Positions 18,172 to 27,066 of a DNA stretch of 64,000 bases are shown in pieces. This stretch comes from Salibacterium aidingense DSM 18341 (GTDB lineage Bacteria; Bacillota; Bacilli; Bacillales; Marinococcaceae): positions 62,001 to 126,000 of the forward strand of contig NZ_AUCI01000013.1 of the NCBI RefSeq assembly GCF_000429685.1. Direction: 5' to 3'. A program made the translations under genes and the position numbers. The notes below the pieces were generated by a model that was not told where the DNA came from, searched no databases, and saw nothing but the letters and a program-made list of their open reading frames with translations. Positions within the stretch are counted from its first letter, which is position 1. The number at the start of each line of letters is the position of its first letter.

Positions 18172-19749
18172 TTGAAAGTACTTTTAGCTGAAGATAACTA
18201 TCAAATGCTTGAATTCATGTATGACTGTGTTCCGTGGAAGAAGAAAGGACTTCAGGTTTCCGGAAAGTGTGAAACAGGTACAGAAGCGTGGACGGCAGCC
18301 AAGAAAGATGTTCCAGATATCGTAATTACCGATATTAGTATGCCTGGCATGAGTGGCCTCGAACTTATTGAAAAAATAAAGGAATTAAACCCGGAGCTCG
18401 AGTCCCTTGTCATTACCTGCCATGATGATTTTGAATACGCCCGTCAGGCCCTGCGTCTTTATGTGTGCGATTACATTTTAAAAGAGAAGCTCGAACCCGA
18501 TATGCTTGGGGAGGTGCTCGACCGTACTCTGGTCCGGGTAACCAATAAAAAAGCACAAAAACAGAATATGCACCAATGGAAATCCATCGCAGAACAGTCG
18601 AAGAGCAGTATGAAAAAAGAATGGATCCGCGGGCTGCTTACCCATTCATTGGAAGCGCCGCCAAGCAGTGGAATGGAATTCATCGAAATGGATTTTAGCG
18701 GTCTTACACATATTCCAGTGACAGCACGCGTAATCAATACAGAAGAAGAAGGCAGACTCCCGGCTGTAGAAAAAATAAGTCATGAGACCGTGGAAAAAAC
18801 AATGGAAGCAGAAAGCTTTATCTGCAGTCTTCAGGACATGTACTGGTTGTTTCCTGTTTCTTCTTCCCTTTCCTCCGGCCGTCAGCTGGAAGATATGACG
18901 GCAGCTCTGAAAAAAATGCAGCGGCAGCTGTGGCAGAGAAACGAAATGGAGATATGCTTTGTCATAGGAGTAACGATTTCCGGTGTGAAGGAAATGAAAA
19001 GAGGTCTCCGGTCCCTGGCCGCATTGAAGCATGAATGGTTCTATATGGATAAACCGGGGATATACCGGCTTGAAGATAGGCTGATGGATTTTCAGGAAGA
19101 GGATATTTTTTGTCACTATGCTCCGGCTCTTGATGAGTTAAAACAGCTGATTGTAACGGAAAGCAGCAGCCATGTAAAAACCTGGGTGCGAACCTGGACC
19201 AAAATATTACGGGACGAACAGCACCATCCGGATCGGATAAAAAGCTGGGCGCACAAAATCTTGACCGAAGTAGAATTAAAATACCACTCGCTGCAGCATT
19301 ATTCCCATAAATCTTCCTCTGTTTTATACAGTGAAATACACTCCTTGAAAAATTTTTCTCAATTACATGATTATTTAGATTCGTATATTCAAAAGAAAAT
19401 AGAAACAGCCGGACGTCTTCAGGCGAGGATGGACAGAAAAGAAATTCGGGAGGCCAAGAAATACGTCGAGATTCATATGGATAAACGCATCACGATGGAG
19501 GAAGTGGCTCAGCATTTACACTTGAACCCCAGCCATTTCAGCCGGATGTTTAAACAGGAGACCGGGGACACGTTCATCGAATATGTCACCAAGAAAAAAA
19601 TGGAGCAGGCCCAGCATTATCTGCTTCACACGGACCGAACCGTGGATGACATATCTTTTTCCCTTGGTTATGACAATACAAGTTATTTTAATAAATTATT
19701 TAAAAAATATAATCAAATGGCACCAAGTCAATTTCGAAATATCAGATAA
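18172..19749 (+). CDS. YesN-type response regulator with AraC DNA-binding domain
   Basis: A 525-residue regulator. The N-terminal receiver has the acidic pair ED at 8-9, the phospho-acceptor aspartate in VITDISMPGMSG (about residue 54) and the conserved lysine in YILKEKL. The C terminus, about residues 420-525, is an AraC-type double helix-turn-helix (VEIHMDKRITMEEVAQHLHLNPSHFSRMFK). Start is TTG 18172 behind AAAGGGGG, three bases after the kinase stop. It should activate the polysaccharide operon in response to the extracellular signal sensed by the kinase, which is frameshifted here. Confidence 0.92.
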   Translation: MKVLLAEDNYQMLEFMYDCVPWKKKGLQVSGKCETGTEAWTAAKKDVPDIVITDISMPGMSGLELIEKIKELNPELESLVITCHDDFEYARQALRLYVCDYILKEKLEPDMLGEVLDRTLVRVTNKKAQKQNMHQWKSIAEQSKSSMKKEWIRGLLTHSLEAPPSSGMEFIEMDFSGLTHIPVTARVINTEEEGRLPAVEKISHETVEKTMEAESFICSLQDMYWLFPVSSSLSSGRQLEDMTAALKKMQRQLWQRNEMEICFVIGVTISGVKEMKRGLRSLAALKHEWFYMDKPGIYRLEDRLMDFQEEDIFCHYAPALDELKQLIVTESSSHVKTWVRTWTKILRDEQHHPDRIKSWAHKILTEVELKYHSLQHYSHKSSSVLYSEIHSLKNFSQLHDYLDSYIQKKIETAGRLQARMDRKEIREAKKYVEIHMDKRITMEEVAQHLHLNPSHFSRMFKQETGDTFIEYVTKKKMEQAQHYLLHTDRTVDDISFSLGYDNTSYFNKLFKKYNQMAPSQFRNIR

Positions 19750-19774
19750 AAGAAGGAGAAAGGACGATAAAAGC

Positions 19775-21655
19775 ATGGCTCTTTCGATCACTCAGAACTC
19801 TCTGCAGACCCGGGAGGATCTGATTCACCTGATAACGGAACTGTACCACCCGTTGGAAAAATACTACACGAAGGGAAAAACAAGATTGAATCTGGGCAGC
19901 AGCAGTGCTCATTTCGGGCTTGATATTGCAGGAATGGAAGGTTTTTCACGGCTGCTTTGGGGGATGGTTCCACTGGCCGCAGGCGGAGAGGAGACAGAAC
20001 TGTGGAATGTGCACCTGGAGGGTATAAAGAACGGAACCAACCCGGATCACGAGGAATACTGGGGGGATATAAACGGGATTGATCAGCGGATGGTGGAAAT
20101 GGCTGCTTTTGGTCTGGCTCTGGCCCTTGTCCCTGACAAAGTCTGGGCTCCCTTAAATGACGAAGAAAAAGATAACCTGTATCAGTGGCTGGATCAGATA
20201 AATCAGTATGAGGTCGTAGAAAACAATTGGCAGTTTTTTCGGATATTAGTGAATACCGGTTTCCACTCGGTCGGTCTACCTGTAAATCATGCCAGGCAGG
20301 AGGAGTCGTTTGAAAAAATTGAATCCTATTATCAGGGGGACGGCTGGTATGCTGATGGTCACGCGCAACAATGGGATTACTATATTTCATTTGCTTTTCA
20401 TTATTACGGTTTGATATATGCAGAGCTGATGAAAAAAGCCGATCCTGAACGTTCAGGCTTGTATAAACAGCGCGCTTCCATGTTCGCCAGGGATTTTATG
20501 TACTGGTTTGCTGCAGATGGTTCTGCCCTTCCGTTCGGACGCAGTTTGACGTACCGGTTTGCCCAGGTGTCGTTTTGGAGTGCGTATATTTATGCGGGTC
20601 TGGAGGATATAAGCATGGGGGTGTGCAAAGGGCTGATTTTCCGCCATCTCCGCTGGTGGATGAAACAGCCCATTTTTACGGAAGACGGGGTGCTCACGAT
20701 TGGGTACGGCTATCCGAATCTGATTATGGCTGAAAACTACAATTCTCCCGGCTCTCCGTACTGGGCTATGAAAACATTTTTAGTTTTGGCTCTGCGGGCA
20801 GGCCACCCCTTCTGGCAGGTCGAAGAAAAGCCGCTGCCAAAGCTGGATAAAATCAAAAAACTGCCTCATCCGCGCATGGTTATTACAAGAGAGGATGATC
20901 AACAGCATGTGTATGCTCTCGTATCCGGACAATATTCGGACACGGAGCATGCTCATAATGAAAGCAAGTATGCCAAGTTTGCCTATTCCACTCATTTTGG
21001 TTTTCATGTCCCGAAAGGAATTTACGGGGAAAAGCAGGGTGCGTTTGACTCTATGCTTGCCTTCAGTGAAAAGGATACGTATTACAGAGTAAGACGGAGA
21101 TGTGAAACGATGGAGTGGCAGGATAGCGCCTTATATTCCCGGTGGAAGCCGTGGACGGATGTCGAAGTGAAGACGTGGCTGATCCCTATGGGGATGTGGC
21201 ATGTCCGGATTCACCACATTTATACAGAAAGAGAACTGGATACTGTCGAAGGCGCTTTTTCTGTGCCGCTGGAGCAGCGGCCGACAAAACCGAAATCGGA
21301 GATCACCCCCCACGTGGAAAGCTTCGAAGAATACGGTATCGGTGTGTGTCTGGACACAGGCACTAGTGCTATTTATGATTTAACAAAGAAGAGAATAGCA
21401 AAATTGGTAGAAACAGATCCTAATACCAATCTTCTATACGCCAGCCCGGCCCTGCTTCCGTCCTTGACTCATTCTCTTCCCGCCGGAGATCAGCCTGTGC
21501 ATCTTGTCACTGCTGTTTTTGCAAGCAGTAAAACGAGGGACCCTCTAAACCATATGATACCGGAATGGGTGCAGACAGCAGAAAATGAAGCGGAGCTCTG
21601 GCAGGGAAGCGGGAGGATCGGAGTGTTGAGAGATAACAAATGGTTCGACCGCTAG
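19775..21655 (+). CDS. DUF2264 domain-containing protein
   Basis: A 626-residue protein whose N-terminal half carries the DUF2264 signature (EYWGDINGIDQRMVEMAAFGLALAL, then VVENNWQFFRILVN and DGHAQQWDYYISFAFHYYGLIYAEL). Members occur in polysaccharide utilisation loci beside heparinase- and hydrolase-type genes, and the helical N-terminal region resembles (alpha/alpha) barrels; the reaction is not known to me. No signal peptide. Start ATG 19775 follows AGAAGGAGAAAGG; the longer frame from 19583 overlaps the regulator gene. Probably transcribed together with the regulator, 25 bases upstream. Confidence 0.85.
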   Translation: MALSITQNSLQTREDLIHLITELYHPLEKYYTKGKTRLNLGSSSAHFGLDIAGMEGFSRLLWGMVPLAAGGEETELWNVHLEGIKNGTNPDHEEYWGDINGIDQRMVEMAAFGLALALVPDKVWAPLNDEEKDNLYQWLDQINQYEVVENNWQFFRILVNTGFHSVGLPVNHARQEESFEKIESYYQGDGWYADGHAQQWDYYISFAFHYYGLIYAELMKKADPERSGLYKQRASMFARDFMYWFAADGSALPFGRSLTYRFAQVSFWSAYIYAGLEDISMGVCKGLIFRHLRWWMKQPIFTEDGVLTIGYGYPNLIMAENYNSPGSPYWAMKTFLVLALRAGHPFWQVEEKPLPKLDKIKKLPHPRMVITREDDQQHVYALVSGQYSDTEHAHNESKYAKFAYSTHFGFHVPKGIYGEKQGAFDSMLAFSEKDTYYRVRRRCETMEWQDSALYSRWKPWTDVEVKTWLIPMGMWHVRIHHIYTERELDTVEGAFSVPLEQRPTKPKSEITPHVESFEEYGIGVCLDTGTSAIYDLTKKRIAKLVETDPNTNLLYASPALLPSLTHSLPAGDQPVHLVTAVFASSKTRDPLNHMIPEWVQTAENEAELWQGSGRIGVLRDNKWFDR

Positions 21656-21756
21656 TAACAAATCAAAATAAAATCAAAAGAAAGAAAGGGTTTTGCAGAT
21701 AAAAGTCGAATCTTACGTATGATAGAGAAGTGGTTAAGAAAGGAGAAAGGAAAGCG

Positions 21757-22554
21757 GTGGGAATCCAGCATTCTGAAATCGATGACGTGATTACCTATAT
21801 CCATGCCCATCTCGATGAGCCTCTGGAGCTTTCGTGGCTGGCTTCCCAGGCCGCTTACAGTCCTTATCATTTTGCCCGCATTTTTAAATCCAGAACCGGG
21901 CTCCCCCCTCTTTATTATGTCTCCTCTCTCCGCCTGCAGAAAGCAAAAGAACTGCTTTTGCGGACAGATTTAAACATTCGTGATATCGGTATGGAAATTG
22001 GCCAGCAAAGTCTTGGGACCTTCACGACCCGCTTTACGAACAAAGTAGGGCTGTCGCCTTCTCAATTTCGACAGTACGGCCCCCAGGCCGGCACTCATTT
22101 TTCTTCCCTGCGCCAATTGAATAACTGGTCCAGGGCTCCCCGTTTTTCTCAGACGGATACAAGCGTGGAAGGGACCATTAAAGCTGCTTCTTCGTTACAT
22201 GGTGTTATCCTGATTGGTTTATTTCCAAAGCCGATCCCGGAAGGCCTGCCTCCGCACGGTACATTGATCCCCTCCCTTGGTGACTTCTGCATTTCCGGAG
22301 TGACCCCCGGGATTTATTATTTAATGGCCACCGCTATTTCCTGGAAAACATCGACGATCGATTATTTACTTCCGCATACCACCCTGCGTACAAGATCGAA
22401 GCAGCCTATCGTAGTGGAACCATTTACCGCTATTGCTCCGCAGCATTTGGAACTTCATCCTCCGCGGCTGGAAGATCCGCCCATCCTTATTTCCCTCCCT
22501 TTATTAATGAACCAATTTCTGCAGCGGGTGGAGCAGCAGCTCAGCAATCCGTAA
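21757..22554 (+). CDS. AraC family transcriptional regulator
   Basis: A 265-residue regulator with the AraC DNA-binding domain at the N terminus (about residues 5-100: VITYIHAHLDEPLELSWLASQAAYSPYHFARIFK ... SPSQFRQYGPQ) and an unrecognised C-terminal part of about 160 residues. GTG 21757 is taken as start with AAAGGAG upstream; GTG 21730 in the same frame is the alternative. The domain order (DNA-binding first) is that of the MarA/SoxS/Rob-like and BltR/GyrI-associated regulators. Target genes are unknown; it may control the neighbouring DUF2264 gene. Confidence 0.85.
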   Translation: MGIQHSEIDDVITYIHAHLDEPLELSWLASQAAYSPYHFARIFKSRTGLPPLYYVSSLRLQKAKELLLRTDLNIRDIGMEIGQQSLGTFTTRFTNKVGLSPSQFRQYGPQAGTHFSSLRQLNNWSRAPRFSQTDTSVEGTIKAASSLHGVILIGLFPKPIPEGLPPHGTLIPSLGDFCISGVTPGIYYLMATAISWKTSTIDYLLPHTTLRTRSKQPIVVEPFTAIAPQHLELHPPRLEDPPILISLPLLMNQFLQRVEQQLSNP

Positions 22555-22613
22555 GAAACATCACCTGGCCCTGCCTGTTATTCTAAAAGCATACAAATCG
22601 GGGAGGCGATAAA

Positions 22614-22970
22614 ATGGGAACAAAAAACCAGGAATTTATCCGGGCATTCAACGAAGCGTTTGCCAGGGAAGATGTTGATTATTTGATCGAAAATGTAAGC
22701 GAAGATGTGGTGTGGACGATGGTGGGTACGCCGCCAATCAAAGGAAAATCTGCGTTTGCCGGGGAATTGAAAAAAATGAAAAGCGGGGAAGCCTGGGAGC
22801 TTGAGATCCATCACATTATTACGCACGGTGATACAGCTGCAGTGGATGGGACAATAAAAAAGGCAGACAAGCAAGGGAAAACGTATGCGTTTTGTGACAT
22901 ATACAGGCTGAGTGCTTTCAAAAACGGCAAAGTGAAAGAACTAACGTCTTATGTGGTAGAAGTGAGGTGA
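22614..22970 (+). CDS. SnoaL/NTF2-like small protein
   Basis: A 118-residue soluble protein with the NTF2-like (ketosteroid-isomerase-type) fold pattern: FIRAFNEAFAREDVDYLIENVSEDVVWTMVGTPPIKGK at the start and VDGTIKKADKQGKTYAFCDIYRLSAFKNGKVKELTSY at the end. Such proteins have diverse small-molecule roles and the function here is unknown. A GGGGAGG site precedes ATG 22614. The stop codon is only a few bases before the start of the DHFR-like gene, so the two form an operon. Confidence 0.8.
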   Translation: MGTKNQEFIRAFNEAFAREDVDYLIENVSEDVVWTMVGTPPIKGKSAFAGELKKMKSGEAWELEIHHIITHGDTAAVDGTIKKADKQGKTYAFCDIYRLSAFKNGKVKELTSYVVEVR

Positions 22971-22975
22971 GGAAA

Positions 22976-23590
22976 ATGGCCAAGGTCGTCATTGATATGT
23001 CCTTATCCCTGGATGGTTTTATTGCCGGCGTTCATGATAATGAAAAACAGCCGCTTGGGGAGAATGGCAGTGTCCTTCATGAGTGGCTGTTTCAGGGAAC
23101 TGCTCCGATCAGGGATAATGATTTTTTCAAACTTTCCGAGCCGAGTCATTCTGTGTTGGAAGCATCGTTTGAGAATACGGGGGCAATTCTTACTGGCAGA
23201 CGCACCTATGATATTGTCGGCGGATGGGGCGGCAGCCATCCGTTTCAAGGTGTTCCCGTATATGTTATGACACATCAAGCTCCGGAAACGGTTCCGGAAG
23301 GCACAACGTCTTTTCATTTTGTTACAGATGGGATAGAACAGGCTGTGGTACAGGCAAAAAAGGAAGCAGAAGATAAAAACATTGGGGTTTCGGGTGCCGT
23401 AGTAGCACAGCAATGCTTGGAAGCAGGACTTGTTGATGAACTGCATCTGCATCTTGTGCCGGTCCTTCTTGGCGGAGGCATTCGATTGTTTAAGGAGCAA
23501 AAAGCGGAGCTGGAATGGATGAAGGCGGTCGAAGCCCCCGGAGTTACTCATCTTTTTTATCGGGTTAGGAAGAATAGAAGCAGGGCATAA
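22976..23590 (+). CDS. Dihydrofolate reductase family protein (RibD C-terminal type)
   Basis: A 204-residue NADPH-dependent reductase-like protein. The start KVVIDMSLSLDGFIAG and the motif GAILTGRRTYDIVGGWGG belong to the RibD-C/DHFR superfamily group of free-standing proteins of unknown substrate; the C-terminal segment GLVDELHLHLVPVLLGGGIRLF is also typical. ATG 22976 is chosen with GAGGTG upstream; GTG 22967 overlaps the preceding stop. Forms an operon with the NTF2-like gene. Confidence 0.85.
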   Translation: MAKVVIDMSLSLDGFIAGVHDNEKQPLGENGSVLHEWLFQGTAPIRDNDFFKLSEPSHSVLEASFENTGAILTGRRTYDIVGGWGGSHPFQGVPVYVMTHQAPETVPEGTTSFHFVTDGIEQAVVQAKKEAEDKNIGVSGAVVAQQCLEAGLVDELHLHLVPVLLGGGIRLFKEQKAELEWMKAVEAPGVTHLFYRVRKNRSRA

Positions 23591-23603
23591 AGGGAGGAAA
23601 CCC

Positions 23604-23797
23604 GAGGCTGCTGAAAAGCATCTATCAAAAATACGATGCATCTAAATACGGATGCAGTTATATCAGCACAGGAGGTGTGACCGCGGAAGGCGACACTCCT
23701 GCGGGAAAAGCATGAGTCGAAGACCCCGCAGCATATTCAAGGCATCTTCTAAATATACAGCAGACATTCTTATATATAGTTTTTCAGCAGCCTCAGA
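23604..23797. mobile_element. MITE-like element with 14-bp terminal inverted repeats
   Basis: The stretch starts with GAGGCTGCTGAAAA and ends with the inverse, TTTTCAGCAGCCTC. It contains the internal segment GGCGACACTCCTGCGGGA and GACCCCGCAG, a kind of GC-rich inverted repeat that I recall as common between genes in Bacillaceae. No coding capacity. The termini match the single end of the IS1182-like remnant at 52892-52906 in all but one base of 14, so a related transposase may have moved it. Fills most of the gap between 23591 and 23899. Confidence 0.65.
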
Positions 23798-23899
23798 AAA
23801 ACCTCATCCAGACAACCAAGCAAATGGTTAGACTTTCTATTTCCAGATTATTTAACATGAGAGAGAGAACAAAATTTGGAAGTAGAAGGAGGCTGCAAC

Positions 23900-24928
23900 A
23901 TGGCAGAGCGTAAAGGAACAATGCGTTCGATCCGGCTTGAAAAAGAGGGAAGCGTGGAAAATCTGAACATGGTGACCGAGGATATCCCAACGGTCCAGCG
24001 AGGGGAAGTGCTGGTAAAAGTGAAAGCCACATCCCTGAACTACCGTGATCTTGCCATGCTGAAAGACCAGTACCCGGGAGGGATGCATCCGAATCTTATC
24101 CCGCTGTCTGACGGGGCAGGGGAGATTGTTGAAGTTGGAAAAGGAGTACGGCGCTTTGAGGTTGGCGATCGGGTTGCCGGCAACTTTACAAAAGAATGGT
24201 TCGGAGGCAGCCGCCGCCCTTCGTACACAGAACCGTACGGCTCTCACAGTGACGGCTGGCTGACAGAATATAAAGTCATTAATCCGGAACTGCTCGTACA
24301 AGTGCCTTCCCATTTAACGTTTGAACAGGCTGCCACCCTGCCCTGCGCCGGCGTCACCGCCTGGAACGCACTGCACGGCCCAAGCCCGCTTCATGCTGGG
24401 GATACCGTATTGACACTGGGAAGCGGCGGCGTCTCCGTGTATGCCATACAATTGGCGAAAGCAATGGGTGTAAATGTCATTGCGACAACGTCCAGTGAAG
24501 AAAAAGCAGACAAGCTGAAAGACATCGGGGCGGATGAGGTAATTAACTATAACAAGACACCAAACTGGGGAGAAAAAGCGAAAGAATTAACCGGAGGGGC
24601 CGGTGTGAACCGTGTTGTGGAAGTGGTGGGACCTGCAACCATACAACAGTCCCTCAAAGCGGTGGCCCCGGGAGAGGAACTCGCTCTTATTGGGGTGCTC
24701 AGCCGTACCGGCGACAAGATAGATTATTTTGATCTCTTCGGACGAGCTTCCACCCGCACCATCGGAGTAGGCAGCCGCAATGACTTTGAAGACATGAACC
24801 GCATGATCCGAGATAAAGAAATGGTCCCCGTCATCGACAGCGTGTTTCCGTTAGAGGAGGCCGCCCAGGCTTATGAATACTTGGAAAGCCAAACGTTCTT
24901 CGGTAAAATTGCCATTTCGCATGAATAA
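23900..24928 (+). CDS. Zinc-type alcohol dehydrogenase-like / quinone oxidoreductase (MDR family)
   Basis: A 342-residue medium-chain reductase. The N-terminal GroES-like domain has LNYRDLAMLKDQYPG, and the Rossmann part has VLTLGSGGVSVYAIQLAKAMG with the glycine-rich NADPH site. The usual catalytic and structural zinc cysteines are absent, pointing to an NADPH:quinone reductase-type enzyme. The start ATG 23900 follows AAGGAGG. Monocistronic by spacing. Substrate unknown. Confidence 0.88.
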   Translation: MAERKGTMRSIRLEKEGSVENLNMVTEDIPTVQRGEVLVKVKATSLNYRDLAMLKDQYPGGMHPNLIPLSDGAGEIVEVGKGVRRFEVGDRVAGNFTKEWFGGSRRPSYTEPYGSHSDGWLTEYKVINPELLVQVPSHLTFEQAATLPCAGVTAWNALHGPSPLHAGDTVLTLGSGGVSVYAIQLAKAMGVNVIATTSSEEKADKLKDIGADEVINYNKTPNWGEKAKELTGGAGVNRVVEVVGPATIQQSLKAVAPGEELALIGVLSRTGDKIDYFDLFGRASTRTIGVGSRNDFEDMNRMIRDKEMVPVIDSVFPLEEAAQAYEYLESQTFFGKIAISHE

Positions 24929-25034
24929 AAGGAGCCGAAGATGCAAAGCCGCTGCAGGCGGACGCTCGACGCTACTACCTATAGGAGCTGTCACTTTTTG
25001 ATGCAGCTCCCTATTGGTCTATACTTGCCAGCGA

Positions 25035-25210
25035 GGACATTTATTCCGTTATCAACCCGTATTATGGGAATATATTGGGAGGTTCGGACATTTGATTCGC
25101 TATTTGTCGTTTTCACTCTCAAAATTAGTTGATTTCTTCAAATAAGGGAACAAACGTCCGTTTCCTGGGGAAAAATTCTCTCTATAGTCTATATAAAGGA
25201 ATAAATGTCC
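25035..25210. repeat. Four-box palindromic element, copy 1
   Basis: Four related boxes: forward at 25035 and 25086, inverted ending at 25159 and 25210. Offsets are 51 bp within each pair and the arrangement is symmetric about 25122.5. Box consensus over the window is GGACATTTGTTCCGCTATTT. Sequence between boxes is not conserved. It occupies most of the 24929-25264 gap, just before the nucleoside hydrolase gene. Confidence 0.8.
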
Positions 25211-25264
25211 GGATCCACCTTAATTCTTTGTCATGATACCATCAGTTATAAGGAGCAGGGACAT

Positions 25265-26194
25265 ATGCCGAAAAACATAATACTAGACTGCGATCCGGGA
25301 CATGACGATGCGATTGCTATCTTTCTGGCAGCGGGTCACCCGGCATTAAACATAAAAGCGATCACTACGGTCTCCGGGAATGCCTCTATTCAGCATACCA
25401 CACGCAACGCGCTGATTATTGCAGAGATGGCGGAATTGACTCAAGTACCGGTAGCTCAGGGGGCGGAAGAACCGCTTGTCCGAAAGCCGAAAACAGCTCC
25501 TCATATTCATGGAGAGTCCGGGCTGGAAGGTCCGGAACTGCAGGAACCGACAAAGCAGCAGGAATCGTTGCATGCCATTGATCTGATGGCGGACCTTCTG
25601 GATCATCCAGAAGAACCGCTCACCCTTGTCCCGACAGGACCGTTGACCAACATCGCCTGGCTTCTGAAAAGAGCGCCTCACGTAAAAAAGAATATAAAAG
25701 AAATCGTGCTGATGGGAGGCGGATCTTTCGGCAACTGGACTCCTGCAGCGGAGTTTAATATTTACGCGGACCCGGAAGCGGCTCATGTGGTGTTTGAAAG
25801 CGGGCTGCCGCTGACGATGGCCGGGCTGGATCTCACGCATCAAGCGATGGCGGCAGAAAAGGAAAAAGAATGGCTGCGACACGCTGATACGAAAGCCGCT
25901 TCCTTCACAGCAGAACTGCTGGATTATTTCACGGCCACGTACAAAGAGCTGTTCGGTTTTCCAGGAGCCCCGATTCACGATGCCTGCGCAGTAGCTTATT
26001 GTATAGACGACAGAGTATTCTCCACGACACACCTTCCCGTCACTGTGGAAACCGCTGGAACCTATACAACGGGCATGACAGTCATTGATTACCTGCAGAC
26101 TACGGGGAAAGCCCCTAATGTGAACGTAGCCGGGCAGCTGAACCATTCCATGTTCTGGACAATGCTAACAGACGCATTGGAACGTCTTCCCTGA
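25265..26194 (+). CDS. Nucleoside hydrolase (inosine-uridine preferring type)
   Basis: A 309-residue enzyme that hydrolyses the N-glycosidic bond of ribonucleosides for salvage. The calcium-binding N terminus IILDCDPGHDDAIAI (about residues 5-19) and the later motif MGGGSFGNWTPAAEFNIYADPEAA are diagnostic, as is the catalytic-site histidine in GAPIHDACAV near residue 240. ATG 25265 follows AAGGAG at nine bases; the longer frame from 25205 starts inside the repeat and was rejected. Soluble, cytosolic. Monocistronic. Confidence 0.93.
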   Translation: MPKNIILDCDPGHDDAIAIFLAAGHPALNIKAITTVSGNASIQHTTRNALIIAEMAELTQVPVAQGAEEPLVRKPKTAPHIHGESGLEGPELQEPTKQQESLHAIDLMADLLDHPEEPLTLVPTGPLTNIAWLLKRAPHVKKNIKEIVLMGGGSFGNWTPAAEFNIYADPEAAHVVFESGLPLTMAGLDLTHQAMAAEKEKEWLRHADTKAASFTAELLDYFTATYKELFGFPGAPIHDACAVAYCIDDRVFSTTHLPVTVETAGTYTTGMTVIDYLQTTGKAPNVNVAGQLNHSMFWTMLTDALERLP

Positions 26195-26309
26195 CACCCG
26201 GGTCAAACGGGGGGCAGCCAGGCTTCTGCCACGATTCTTTTCAGGTGTGTTCTGTTTCATCAAACGTTTGTTTAACCCCCTGTCTCCCGTGGAGAAATCG
26301 TTCCCAAGT

Positions 26310-26335
26310 GTTTACAGGTTATCCTGCGGGGGAAT
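26310..26335 (+). promoter_or_regulatory. SigB-like general stress promoter
   Basis: GTTTAC, 14 bases, GGGAAT closely fits the SigB consensus (GTTTAA-N13-15-GGGTAT) and lies 37 bases before the start codon of the PPOX protein. The Bacillus subtilis relative YdaG is a known SigB-dependent general stress protein, which supports the assignment. Confidence 0.6.
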
Positions 26336-26371
26336 GATTAGAATAGAGAGAAAAAAAGAAAGGGGACAAAC

Positions 26372-26797
26372 ATGGAGCAGACAGAGCTACAAAATAAAAT
26401 TCTGGAGATCATTGATAAATATAAAACAGGGGTGCTGGCCACGGTGGAACAGGGGAAACCGCACTCCAGGTATATGACATTCTATCATGAGGATTTAACT
26501 CTTTATACCCCGACGTATAAAGAAACGCACAAAGCCGAAGAAATTAATAAAAATCCATATGTGCATATTCTTCTTGGCTATGAAGGAGAGGGGCTGGACG
26601 ATCTTTATGTCGAAGTATCAGGAAAAGCTGTGCTCAGAGAAGATCGGGAAACAAAGGAAAAAATCTGGCGTGAGACGATGAACAGATGGTTTGATGGGAT
26701 AGAGGACCCGGAGTATACCGTTCTCGAAGTTCACCCGGAGAACATGAGATTAATGAATAAATCAGGAGAACCTCCACAGGAATTGGAAATAAATTAA
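26372..26797 (+). CDS. Pyridoxamine 5'-phosphate oxidase-like general stress protein
   Basis: A 141-residue flavin-binding split-barrel protein of the PPOX family, related to general stress protein 26 (YdaG type). Landmarks are ILEIIDKYKTGVLATVEQGKPHSRYMTFYHED at the N terminus and PYVHILLGYEGEGLDDLYVEVSGKA in the middle. Start ATG 26372 follows AAAGGGG. A SigB-like promoter upstream and a strong terminator downstream make it a single-gene stress unit. The physiological substrate is unknown. Confidence 0.85.
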   Translation: MEQTELQNKILEIIDKYKTGVLATVEQGKPHSRYMTFYHEDLTLYTPTYKETHKAEEINKNPYVHILLGYEGEGLDDLYVEVSGKAVLREDRETKEKIWRETMNRWFDGIEDPEYTVLEVHPENMRLMNKSGEPPQELEIN

Positions 26798-26798
26798 G

Positions 26799-26844
26799 AA
26801 CAGCCCGGCTGAACCTCACGTTTTTTCAGCCGGGCTGTTTTTTT
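26799..26844 (+). terminator. Terminator of the PPOX gene
   Basis: Perfect stem AACAGCCCGGCTGAA / TTCAGCCGGGCTGTT followed by seven T's, immediately behind the stop codon. Confidence 0.92.
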
Positions 26845-26932
26845 GCAGGATGGAAGACTGGAAACATTGTTACGTCCCGGAATGTTCTTTATTTCCAGTT
26901 AAGAGATATAGGAAGAACAAGGGGGAAGCGAA

Positions 26933-27004
26933 ATGTCTCAAATAATACTGGGACCGTTTATTCTAGCCAGGCTCCAATTATATATGCCAGGGAAAACTAA
27001 ATGA
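26933..27004 (+). CDS. Possible 23-residue leader peptide
   Basis: A short frame starting at ATG 26933 behind AAGGGGGAAG and ending in TGA at 27004, which overlaps the first in-frame ATG (27001) of the chemoreceptor frame. The peptide (MSQIILGPFILARLQLYMPG...) is mildly hydrophobic. The good binding site and the ATGA overlap suggest translational coupling, but such a small frame may be fortuitous. Confidence 0.3.
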   Translation: MSQIILGPFILARLQLYMPGKTK

Positions 27005-27066
27005 GTAAAATAATGCTAAATCGGAAAGGGGATTCAACCGATATTTATCTAAAGGGGGGAAGTTTG

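Noticed and set aside
25035-25210. Possible CRISPR array because of regularly spaced repeats
   Set aside because: Repeats are in both orientations, only four per locus, spacers are not of equal size across the centre and no cas genes are present.
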